Source: Streptomyces sp. 549
GTDB taxonomy: Bacteria; Actinomycetota; Actinomycetes; Streptomycetales; Streptomycetaceae
Direction: 5' to 3'
Length of the DNA stretch: 64,000 bases
NCBI RefSeq assembly: GCF_030124175.1
Contig: NZ_JASKMT010000007.1
Span: 124,001 to 188,000, forward strand
Shown here: positions 25,390 to 32,201 of the stretch, piece by piece
Layout: every line of letters begins with the position of its first letter
Numbering within the stretch: the first letter of the stretch is position 1
Program-made: the position numbers and the translations under genes
Notes under the pieces: generated by a model
The model's database searches: none
Seen by the model: the letters and a program-made list of their open reading frames with translations, nothing else
What the model was told of the DNA's origin: nothing

Positions 25390-26508
25390 ATGCGACCCAT
25401 GCGCCTCCCCCCACGTGTGGCCGCCCTGTGCGCAGGGGCGGTACTGGCGCTGCCCACGCCCGCCGCAGCCGCCGCCCCCCAGCCCCAGGGCAGCCCCGCC
25501 CCCGCGTCGCGGTCCGCCGCGCCCTGCGCCGACCGGCTGGGCACCGCCGGGTACTTCGGCGAGTTCGTCGAACGCGACGCCGTGCGCAGCTCCCGCACCG
25601 ACGGCGCCGTCGCCTTCGGCGGGGACGCCGACCTCAGCGGTGGCCTCAGCGTCGGCGGCCGGACGACCGCCGCGCACAAGTTGCCCGGCGGCGCCTCCCT
25701 GCTCGTCGGCGGAACCCTGCGCAACGGCCCCGCGGGCAGCGAGGACTTCACCGTCGTCGAACGCGGCACCGCCGTGTACGGCGGGCTGCGCGGGCGGCCT
25801 CCGGTGCTCAAGTCCGGCAGCGGCGCACAGCAGGGACGGCTGCCGGTGGACGTGGCCGCCGAGTTCCGCGAACTGCGCTCTCTGTCATCCGAGTTGAACA
25901 GCCTGCCCGCGCGGGGCAGCGTCACCCGCACGACCCGCGGCGGCGAGACCACACTCACCCTGGCCGGAGACCGGGGACTCAACGTCTTCCCCGTCAGCGC
26001 CTCGCAGCTCCACGGCGCCAACCACGTCGTGGTGGATACGCCGCCCGGCGCGACCGCGCTGGTCAACGTGGCGGGTGGCTCCTACGACATGCGGACGGCG
26101 GCGACCCGCGACATCAGCGGTCCGCGCGGCCTCGCCGCCTCCGTGCTGTGGAACTTCCCCGACGCCACCGCCGTGACCCAGCAGAACGGCACCACCTGGC
26201 CCGGCACGCTGCTCGCCCCCCGCGCAGCCGTCCGGCTCAGTCCCGGCGCCCACCTGCGCGGTGCGGTCATCGCCCGCTCCCTCGACGCCGAACGGACCGA
26301 GACCCGCCACACCGCGTTCACCGGCTGCCTCGACCCCCGTGCCGCGTCCGGCGCGGTCCCGGCCCCCGCCGCCCCGGCACCCGCCACGGACCTTGCCGAG
26401 ACCGGCGGCGGGCAGCTCCCCGCGCTGCTCGGCGGCGCGCTGGGCGCGCTCGCCGCCGGCACCGGGCTTGCCTGGTCCGCGCACCGCCGCGCCCGCCGCC
26501 GGACCTGA
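25390..26508 (+). CDS. Secreted choice-of-anchor A protein with LAETG wall-sorting signal
   Basis: A 372-aa exported protein. Signal peptide at residues 1-27. A choice-of-anchor-A (collagen-binding-like, beta-helical) domain spans residues 45-320, with AVAFGGDADLSGGLSVGG and SVLWNFPDATAV, both typical, and GTLLAPRAAV before a final Cys. The tail is LAETG at residue 335, a hydrophobic stretch and HRRARRRT: a class E sortase signal as used for Streptomyces cell-wall proteins. So it should be displayed on the wall. Its ligand is unknown. It is 60 bp downstream of the MFS gene. Confidence 0.87.
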   Translation: MRPMRLPPRVAALCAGAVLALPTPAAAAAPQPQGSPAPASRSAAPCADRLGTAGYFGEFVERDAVRSSRTDGAVAFGGDADLSGGLSVGGRTTAAHKLPGGASLLVGGTLRNGPAGSEDFTVVERGTAVYGGLRGRPPVLKSGSGAQQGRLPVDVAAEFRELRSLSSELNSLPARGSVTRTTRGGETTLTLAGDRGLNVFPVSASQLHGANHVVVDTPPGATALVNVAGGSYDMRTAATRDISGPRGLAASVLWNFPDATAVTQQNGTTWPGTLLAPRAAVRLSPGAHLRGAVIARSLDAERTETRHTAFTGCLDPRAASGAVPAPAAPAPATDLAETGGGQLPALLGGALGALAAGTGLAWSAHRRARRRT

Positions 26509-26532
26509 GGGCCGACGCGTCGGGTGCCCCGT

Positions 26533-26561
26533 CCGGGTGTCCCGCCGAACGGGACACCCGG
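26533..26561. terminator. Perfect 12-bp hairpin between convergent genes
   Basis: CCGGGTGTCCCG, a 5-base loop CCGAA, and its exact complement CGGGACACCCGG, placed in the 73-bp gap between the anchor protein gene (plus) and the monooxygenase gene (minus). It probably terminates both. There is no T-tract, as usual in high-GC actinobacteria. Confidence 0.75.
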
Positions 26562-26581
26562 CGGATGCTCCCGCTCGGACG

Positions 26582-26905
26582 TCAGCCCTGCTTGGGCGGG
26601 GTCTGCTGCACCACCTCGAAGCTCCACAGCGTGGAGCCGGACGCTGCCGGCTTGGGACGCTCCCCGCTGCCGCTGCCCTGGTGGGCGGTCTTCATCGGGC
26701 CCTCCATCCACGCCTGGAAGGACGCCTCGTCCCGCCAGCGCGTGTAGACGAGGTACTGGTCGGTGCCCTCGACCGGGCGCAGCAGCTCGAACCACTCGAA
26801 CCCGTCGGAACTCTCCACGGTGCCCGCGCGTGCGGCGAACCGCTGCTCCAGCACCTCCCGCTGCTCGGCGGGAACAGTCAGAACGTTGATCTTCACGATG
26901 CTCAT
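26582..26905 (-). CDS. ABM-type (antibiotic biosynthesis monooxygenase) family protein
   Basis: A 107-aa ferredoxin-like dimeric alpha/beta protein. MSIVKINVLTVP, then ERFAARAGTVESSDGFEWFELLRP and YLVYTRWRDEASFQAWM, form the usual beta-alpha-beta-beta core. Homologues include heme-degrading and quinone monooxygenases, with no strict catalytic motif. The first seven codons are repeated word for word 2 kb downstream (28881), since the left copy of an 83-bp direct repeat begins inside codon 7 and runs through the upstream 63 bp. The gene itself is intact, but its upstream promoter region now continues into inserted DNA. Confidence 0.82.
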   Translation of the reverse strand: MSIVKINVLTVPAEQREVLEQRFAARAGTVESSDGFEWFELLRPVEGTDQYLVYTRWRDEASFQAWMEGPMKTAHQGSGSGERPKPAASGSTLWSFEVVQQTPPKQG

Positions 26906-26968
26906 GGGTCCATCGTGCCCCACCCGCCCCGGGACGCCGCGCGCGGATTCCTCCGGGCGGCCGTCAGG
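26886..26968. repeat. 83-bp direct repeat, left copy (candidate attL)
   Basis: Identical to 28881-28963 except for one base (CTCC here, TTCC there). It covers codons 1-6 and part of 7 of the monooxygenase gene plus 63 bp upstream. The two copies enclose 1912 bp of inserted DNA. Confidence 0.93.
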
Positions 26969-27014
26969 ATGGCGCCCTGACCCCGACTCTGTGCGCGCAG
27001 TCTCCTACATCCGG

Positions 27015-27485
27015 CTATCCCAGGTACGGAGTTGGGCGCTGCTCCAGGAAGTGGCGGATGCGTAGTCGCTGCGTGTGGTGCATGGGCAGCGCGTCGATCT
27101 CGCTGGGGTTCACGAACCGCACCTCCGTGGATTCGTCGGAGACGGTGAGCGAGCCGCCGACTGTGCGCGCCGTGAAGCAGACGTTGAACTGCCGCCGCAC
27201 CTCCCCGTCGCTGTACGCGATGATGTGACGGGGATCGGTGTAGGTGCCGACGAGGCCCGTGATCTCTACTTCGTAGCCGGTCTCCTCGCGGACCTCGCGC
27301 ACCGCTGCCCCCGGTAGCGAATCGGCCATGTCCATTCCGCCACCGGGCAGAGCCCACAGGTCGTTGTCCTTCCGGCGCTGTAGCAGGATGCGGCCCTCGT
27401 CGTCCGTCACGACGGCTGAGGCAGCGACCACGAGACTGTTCGGTTTCGGCGCGGTGGAGTCGTCGTAGTACTCGGTGCGTGCCAT
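27015..27485 (-). CDS. NUDIX hydrolase
   Basis: A 156-aa NUDIX enzyme. The NUDIX box spans residues 49-71 as GGMDMAD..REVREETGY, with Asp55 where Glu is more usual; the REVxEExG half, which binds the metal, is intact. The substrate would be a nucleoside diphosphate linked to another group. It starts 4 bp after the stop of the HTH/PLD-like gene, so the two form an operon, and both lie inside the 83-bp-repeat cassette. ATG 27485 is chosen over an upstream ATG that lies within the neighbouring gene. Confidence 0.88.
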   Translation of the reverse strand: MARTEYYDDSTAPKPNSLVVAASAVVTDDEGRILLQRRKDNDLWALPGGGMDMADSLPGAAVREVREETGYEVEITGLVGTYTDPRHIIAYSDGEVRRQFNVCFTARTVGGSLTVSDESTEVRFVNPSEIDALPMHHTQRLRIRHFLEQRPTPYLG

Positions 27486-27489
27486 GGGC

Positions 27490-28233
27490 TCAGCCTTCCA
27501 CGGGTCTCGCCGTGGCCCACACGGCGTCGAAGCTGTCGGCGTAGGTGTCGAACACCCCGCCGTCCCCATGGCGCCGCAGGTGCCAGAGCGGAGCGCCGTA
27601 AGCGTTCACGCCCCACACGTGGGCGTTGACCAAGAGTTGGTCATCCGCCCGGTAAAGGGAGTTGTACAGCGTGCTCCCGTGGGTCCGTACCTCCACTCCC
27701 GGGACGCCCAACAGAGGCCGGTAGTGCATGAGCGCCAGCCGGCACCGGGACTCGATGCCATGACCGAACCGCTCTTCCTGGCCGCGCTGCCGGACGTTCG
27801 GGCTGTCGGCGTCGCCGAGCGCGATCCTCACCGCGCACCCGTCGGTGGCACACTCCCGCAACACGTCGTTGAGCCGGGGATACGCCTCATGGAGGAACAC
27901 AGCCGCGTACACCAACACGTCGATGCGCTCCCGGGCCTGACGGAACAGGTCTGCGAATGCGGAAACCGGGAGGTTCGCGCGCTGGTCGTAGAGACCGACC
28001 AGTTCCGGGCTCACGGCGCGTGCGGGGCGTGCCTGGCGGAGCGCGGGCCACAGCGCGTGTACGTCTTCCCCCCGGGCCTCCGCCGCGCGCATGGCCGTGG
28101 TGCGGCGGGGTGTGCGGCCCAGGTTCAACCACCGTTCCACTGACTTCGGGTCCACCTCCGTCTTCTCTGCCAATGTGGCACACGTCCACCCTCCGGCCGC
28201 CATGATGGCGCGCAGCCTCTCGTTCGGCGCCAC
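27490..28233 (-). CDS. HTH protein with PLD-like C-terminal domain
   Basis: A 247-aa two-domain protein. Residues 3-60 are a helix-turn-helix (LRAIMAAGGWTCATLAEKTEVDP, then KSVERWLNLGRTPRR). Residues about 95-245 have a phospholipase-D-like alpha/beta pattern (RIDVLVYAAVFLHE, AVRIALGD, VEVRTHGSTLYNSLYRADDQ, LLVNAHVWG). The catalytic HxK is degenerate (H-G-S), so it probably binds rather than cleaves. Similar HTH/PLD-like proteins paired with NUDIX enzymes are common in Streptomyces, from memory, with unknown function. GTG start with GGGGAGAT just upstream; the frame upstream to 28350 is not preferred. Confidence 0.7.
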   Translation of the reverse strand: MAPNERLRAIMAAGGWTCATLAEKTEVDPKSVERWLNLGRTPRRTTAMRAAEARGEDVHALWPALRQARPARAVSPELVGLYDQRANLPVSAFADLFRQARERIDVLVYAAVFLHEAYPRLNDVLRECATDGCAVRIALGDADSPNVRQRGQEERFGHGIESRCRLALMHYRPLLGVPGVEVRTHGSTLYNSLYRADDQLLVNAHVWGVNAYGAPLWHLRRHGDGGVFDTYADSFDAVWATARPVEG

Positions 28234-28350
28234 GATCTCCCCCTCAGGATGCTGGGACGCTCCAAGGGACGTCCTACCCCCGGCGGGACGTCCCGAAGTG
28301 GGGAATGTACGCAGTTCCTCCGTCCCAGTGACCGACACGACGATCGGCAC

Positions 28351-28539
28351 ATGAGTGAGCCGAAGCAGTACCCCACAACGTCGGTTGAGCTGCCGTCGGA
28401 GCGGGAGGCGAGACCTACGACCGGTTGCGACGTGTGCCTTGCGCTGGATTCACAGCGCTCGGCAGCCAGGCGCCGCGGAGACCTTTCGAAGGTCAGGGAC
28501 CTGGATGCGGAGGTCCGCCGACACGCACACGGGTCATGA
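28351..28539 (+). CDS. Small hypothetical protein, 62 aa
   Basis: ATG 28351 to TGA 28539: MSEPKQYPTTSVELPSERE, then a CDVCLALDSQRSAARRRGD core with a CxxC, and a basic end. Not recognised as a characterised family; short CxxC proteins of this form are common in Streptomyces accessory DNA. It is coupled to the next gene by a 4-base ATGA overlap and is transcribed away from the HTH/PLD gene, from a shared 117-bp gap. Length and position suggest a cassette gene. Confidence 0.6.
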   Translation: MSEPKQYPTTSVELPSEREARPTTGCDVCLALDSQRSAARRRGDLSKVRDLDAEVRRHAHGS

Positions 28540-28775
28540 CCGCATCCGTGACCGAGCGATCGGCCAGCCGCTTGAAGCCCGGTGCCGGACAAGCGGCTGG
28601 AGACCGCTCCCGGCCTCTGCGGGACTTCGGGGACCTGTGCGGCTGCTGTGCTGGGTGGCTTGAGATCTGGTGTGACGGCTGTTGCGGCTTCGGCGGCTGC
28701 CGGCTCTGCGGCTGGACCGAGAAGCGCCCGTGTCCGTTGTGTGCAGGCGGCGACGCCGAACCCATCCACTGGTGA
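28536..28775 (+). CDS. Cysteine-rich small protein, 79 aa
   Basis: 79 aa, translated from an ATG overlapping the preceding stop. The second half holds nine cysteines: CGCC, CDGCC, CRLC and CPLC, with four CxxC-type pairs, enough to bind two zinc ions or form a DnaJ-like zinc-finger. The N-terminal half is basic and unstructured-looking. The function is not recognised. It lies just inside the right-hand 83-bp repeat, and no codon-use break is seen against its neighbour. Confidence 0.6.
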   Translation: MTASVTERSASRLKPGAGQAAGDRSRPLRDFGDLCGCCAGWLEIWCDGCCGFGGCRLCGWTEKRPCPLCAGGDAEPIHW

Positions 28776-29040
28776 GGCCCTGTCGAGAGCGCAAGAACCT
28801 ACAGCCCTGAACCTCCCCCTCATGAGCGATCCCGGTGCTCATGAGCGGGGGTGTCCTATGTGTTTCGTTCGGCACACTCATTGATCTTCACGATGCTCAT
28901 GGGTCCATCGTGCCCCACCCGCCCCGGGACGCCGCGCGCGGATTCTTCCGGGCGGCCGTCAGGCAGCCGGGGGGTGTACTGCGTCTGACATCCGGAATGA
29001 TGACCCGAGCAGCAGTGACCGAGGAACGGGGCGGCAGGGC
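28776..29040. other. Gap between the cassette and the GT87 gene
   Basis: No gene seen. It contains two CTCATGAGCG units at 28819-28851, the right 83-bp repeat at 28881-28963 and the presumed promoter of the GT87/PAP2 gene. A 7-codon stub (MSIVKIN) of the monooxygenase gene on the minus strand runs into unrelated codons here, showing how the repeat arose. Confidence 0.6.
28881..28963. repeat. 83-bp direct repeat, right copy (candidate attR)
   Basis: Second copy of 26886-26968 with one mismatch. It keeps the monooxygenase start codon, codons 2-6 and 63 bp of upstream DNA, but the rest of the gene is absent here; on the minus strand the frame runs MSIVKIN then ECAERNT and is a dead stub. Confidence 0.93.
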
Positions 29041-31236
29041 GTGGCGGCGGAGAAGGGCGGGGACAGGCCGATGGCACGGGGTTGGGCGCGGGGGGCGTCC
29101 CTGCAGTGGGCCGGGGCAGGCGGGGGACCGGCGGCTGAGGGAGCTACCGGTCGTCGGGCGGGGGAGTTCTGGCTGCCCGTGGCGCTGTGGCTGATCGCGC
29201 TGGCGCTGGCCGGCCGGCAGACCTACGCGGTGCTGCGGCTGCCACCCGACCGGCGCCTGACGGACCTGGCCGGCTGGCTGGGCGGCGCCGGCGGGGAGGG
29301 TGTGCTGCGGCCCGTCGGCTCCCTCTACGAGGGGGGAACGTTCAGCGGCACGCCGCTGGCCGGGCTGGTGCTGCGGCCGCTGGCCAACGCGGGCCAGCAG
29401 GGGCTCGGCGTGGTGTGGACGCTGGGCACGCTGCTGCTGGTGTGCGCGCTGGGCGTGCTCGCGGCCCGGGCCGTGCCGGGGCTGACCTCCCGCCGTGCCC
29501 GGCTCGTCGCCGCCCCCGTCGCGATCAGCCTGCTCGTTCTGTCGGTACCGGTCCGCAGCACCTTCTCGCTCGGCCAGACCAGCATCATCCCGGTGCTGCT
29601 GGTGCTAGGTGCGGTGCTCCACGGCCGGTCCGCGCCGCGTCCGGCCGGTGTGGTGGCCGGCCTCGCCGCGGCACTGCAGCCGTCGATGCTGCTGTTCGCC
29701 CCACTGCTGTGGCTGACGGGCCGCCGCCAAGAGGCAGCGGCGGCCGGTGCCGGATTCGCCGGGTTCACCCTGCTGGCGTGGGCGGCGGCGCCTGCCGACT
29801 CCTGGGCGTACTGGGTGCACCACGTCGCGGGGGTCGGTCTCGGGGGCGCGTCGGACGGGCTGTCCAACCAGTCGCTGCACGGTCTGCTGCTGCGCCTGGG
29901 TCTGTCCGGACCGCTGGAGATCGCCCTGTTCGCGGTGCTGGCCGCGACGGTCGCGGTGGTCGGGCTGCGCCGGGCGGCGCACTACGCGCGCGACGGCCAG
30001 CTCCTGCTGGCCGCGGCCCTCACCGGCTGCGTCGCGGTCGCGGTCGCCCCCGTGGCGTGGCAGCACCAGCAGCTGTGGATTCTGCTGGCCGCCGTCGGCC
30101 GGGTCGGCAGCCGCCGCGGCGACCGGTACGTGTGGCCCGTCTTCCTGGTGCTCGTCATGACGCTGAACGCCGACGCGCTGGTCCCCAAGATCGCCTGGCT
30201 GGCGCCGCTCGGCGAGAACGCGCCCCTGCTGGCGGCGCTGCTCGCGGCCTGCGTGCTGCCGTTCCTCCGCCGTGACGCCCCCACCTGGGACCGGCCCGAG
30301 CCGTCCGGGGTGTTCAGCCGGCCGAACCTGATGCTGGAGCTGCTGCTGATAAGGGTCGGCTACTTCGCCTACTCCTATGTGCGCTCGCTGGCCCCCGACG
30401 GGCGCGGCCCGGCCGAGTCGCACGGCAGGCAGATCCTCGCCGTCGAGCAGGCGCTCGGCATCGACATCGAGTACGGACTCAACCAGCTCGTGGCCCGCAC
30501 GTCCTGGCTCGCGGACGGCATGAACTTCTACTACGGGGCCTTCCACTTCCTGGTGCCCGTGACCCTGCTCGTCGGCCTCTACCTGAGGGCCCCGGCCTCC
30601 TACCGGTGGGCGCGCACCTCGCTGTCGTTCGCGACGCTGCTGGGACTGGTCGGTTTCTGGCTCTACCCGCTGGCCCCGCCACGGCTGATGCCGGGCCTGG
30701 GCTACGTCGACACCATGCACGGCCCGCAGGACTTCGACGACCCGGACTTCGGCGTGCTCACCGGCATCTCCAACCAGTACGCGGCGATGCCGTCCCTGCA
30801 CGTCGGCTGGTCGCTGTGGGCGGCGGTGGTGATCATCCGCATCACTCCGAACCTGTGGCTGCGGCTGCTGGGGGCGCTGTATCCGCTGCTCACCACGGTG
30901 GTGGTGATGGGTACGGCGAACCACTACCTGCTGGACGCGGTGGGCGGCGCCGCGGTGGTCGCGGCGGGCTTCGCGGTGGCGGCCCTGTGGCACCGCCACG
31001 GCCCCGGCAGCGCCGAGCGGGCTGCCACCGGCGGCGGGACCGCCGGTGCCGGGGCCGCCGCAGGAGCGGCCGAGTCGGCGGGCGTGCCCGCGCAGACGGC
31101 ACGCGCGGTGGCGGCGGAGCAGGCGGACGGCACCCGGCGGCCCGCCGCCGCCTCGGCGGCAGCGGGGCCGGGGACGGGCCGGGAGGCGGAACGCGCGCCG
31201 GGGGCGCCGGGCCGGGCCCGGCCGGGCAGCGCCTGA
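29041..31236 (+). CDS. GT87 glycosyltransferase fused to PAP2 phosphatase
   Basis: A 731-aa multi-pass membrane protein. Residues about 40-420 match GT87, a polyprenyl-phosphate-mannose-dependent mannosyltransferase (alternating helices, an Asp/His-poor N-terminal loop and SLSLGQTSIIP-like stretches). Residues about 430-660 are a type 2 phosphatidate phosphatase: KxxxxxxRP-like region, then MPSLHVGWSLW (PSxH) and NHYLLDAVGG. So one protein could glycosylate a lipid or wall polymer and dephosphorylate a lipid phosphate. The tail after 660 is Ala/Gly-rich. GTG 29041 is used; ATG 29071 is an alternative start. Confidence 0.82.
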   Translation: MAAEKGGDRPMARGWARGASLQWAGAGGGPAAEGATGRRAGEFWLPVALWLIALALAGRQTYAVLRLPPDRRLTDLAGWLGGAGGEGVLRPVGSLYEGGTFSGTPLAGLVLRPLANAGQQGLGVVWTLGTLLLVCALGVLAARAVPGLTSRRARLVAAPVAISLLVLSVPVRSTFSLGQTSIIPVLLVLGAVLHGRSAPRPAGVVAGLAAALQPSMLLFAPLLWLTGRRQEAAAAGAGFAGFTLLAWAAAPADSWAYWVHHVAGVGLGGASDGLSNQSLHGLLLRLGLSGPLEIALFAVLAATVAVVGLRRAAHYARDGQLLLAAALTGCVAVAVAPVAWQHQQLWILLAAVGRVGSRRGDRYVWPVFLVLVMTLNADALVPKIAWLAPLGENAPLLAALLAACVLPFLRRDAPTWDRPEPSGVFSRPNLMLELLLIRVGYFAYSYVRSLAPDGRGPAESHGRQILAVEQALGIDIEYGLNQLVARTSWLADGMNFYYGAFHFLVPVTLLVGLYLRAPASYRWARTSLSFATLLGLVGFWLYPLAPPRLMPGLGYVDTMHGPQDFDDPDFGVLTGISNQYAAMPSLHVGWSLWAAVVIIRITPNLWLRLLGALYPLLTTVVVMGTANHYLLDAVGGAAVVAAGFAVAALWHRHGPGSAERAATGGGTAGAGAAAGAAESAGVPAQTARAVAAEQADGTRRPAAASAAAGPGTGREAERAPGAPGRARPGSA

Positions 31237-31323
31237 GGCCCCTGACCGCGCCCACGGGACCGCCCGCCGAACCGCCCGGGGAGACCCTCGCCGACCGCCC
31301 CGACGACCGCCCCGCCGAACCGC

Positions 31324-31349
31324 CCGCCCGCCCGGCGAAGGGCGGGCGG
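31324..31349. terminator. 10-bp GC hairpin between convergent genes
   Basis: CCGCCCGCCC, loop GGCGAA and GGGCGGGCGG in the 113-bp gap between the GT87/PAP2 gene (plus) and the ECF S-component gene (minus). A likely bidirectional terminator. Confidence 0.65.
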
Positions 31350-32201
31350 TCAGGGGGCGGGGCGCGGGGGGACGGGTCCGGCGAAGACGGCGTCCGCGTC
31401 GAAGGCCGCCCGCCGGGTGGCGCGGCGCAGCGCCCGCAGCACGGTCCCGCCGAGGGTGAGCGTGAGCACGACGGTCAGCAGTGCCCTGGGCAGGTCCCAG
31501 CCCAGCGAGGTGGCCAGCCAGTACGCGGTGAACCTGGCCAGGTTCTCCGGCAGCGGGTCACCGGGCACGAAGGAGATCCCGGTGCTGAGCCCGGCGATGT
31601 ACGTCCAGCCCTGGAGGTTCATCACCACCCCGTACAGCACCGAGGCGAGCGCGCCGTAGGCGGCGAGCAGCAGCAGTTCGGCCCGGCCGCGCAGCGCCTG
31701 CGCGCCGGGGAGCAGCCCGGCGCCCATGGTGACCCAGCCCATGGCGAGCATCTGGAACGGCATCCACGGCCCGACGCCGCCGGTGAGCAGCGCGGAGGCG
31801 AACATCGCCACCGCGCCGAGCACGAACCCGAAGCCGGGCCCCAGGACCCGTCCGGACAGCACCATCAGGAAGAACATCGGCTCCAGCCCGGCGGTGCCGG
31901 CGCCGAGCGGGCGCAGCGCGGCCCCGGCGGCGGCGAGCACGCCCAGCATCGCGATCGCCTTGGCGTCGACGCCTGAGTCGGCGACGGTCGCCACCACGAC
32001 GGCGAGCAGCAGCGGCAGCAGGGCCGCGAACAGCCAGGGCGCGTCCCTGGCGTGGGCCAGTCCGGACGCGGAGTCGGCGAGCAGCGGCCAGCCGAACGCC
32101 ACCACACCGACCGCCGAAACCAGGGCGAGCGCGGTGGCGGAGCGACGGCCGAGGCGGATCACCGCGGGCCGCCGGGCGGGCGCTTCGGGGATGCCGCTCA
32201 T
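31350..32201 (-). CDS. ECF transporter substrate-binding (S) component
   Basis: A 283-aa membrane protein with about six helices (ALALVSAVGVVAFGWPLLAD, AIAMLGVLAAAGAALRPLG, and three more with a final long loop). It matches ECF-type S components, which bind the vitamin; the cobalamin riboswitch at the head of this operon points to vitamin B12, cobinamide or cobalt as ligand. It starts with an ATGA overlap with the ATPase gene. The C-terminal 40 residues are cytoplasmic and charged. It is the last gene of the operon. Confidence 0.8.
   Translation of the reverse strand: MSGIPEAPARRPAVIRLGRRSATALALVSAVGVVAFGWPLLADSASGLAHARDAPWLFAALLPLLLAVVVATVADSGVDAKAIAMLGVLAAAGAALRPLGAGTAGLEPMFFLMVLSGRVLGPGFGFVLGAVAMFASALLTGGVGPWMPFQMLAMGWVTMGAGLLPGAQALRGRAELLLLAAYGALASVLYGVVMNLQGWTYIAGLSTGISFVPGDPLPENLARFTAYWLATSLGWDLPRALLTVVLTLTLGGTVLRALRRATRRAAFDADAVFAGPVPPRPAP

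Noticed and set aside
26969..28880. Terminal inverted repeats for the 83-bp-repeat cassette
   Set aside because: The inner ends of the cassette were compared and show no inverted repeats, so a classical transposon is unlikely.
29605..30999. 464-aa open frame on the minus strand
   Set aside because: Antisense shadow of the GT87/PAP2 gene with Gln/Arg/His-rich translation and no homology pattern.
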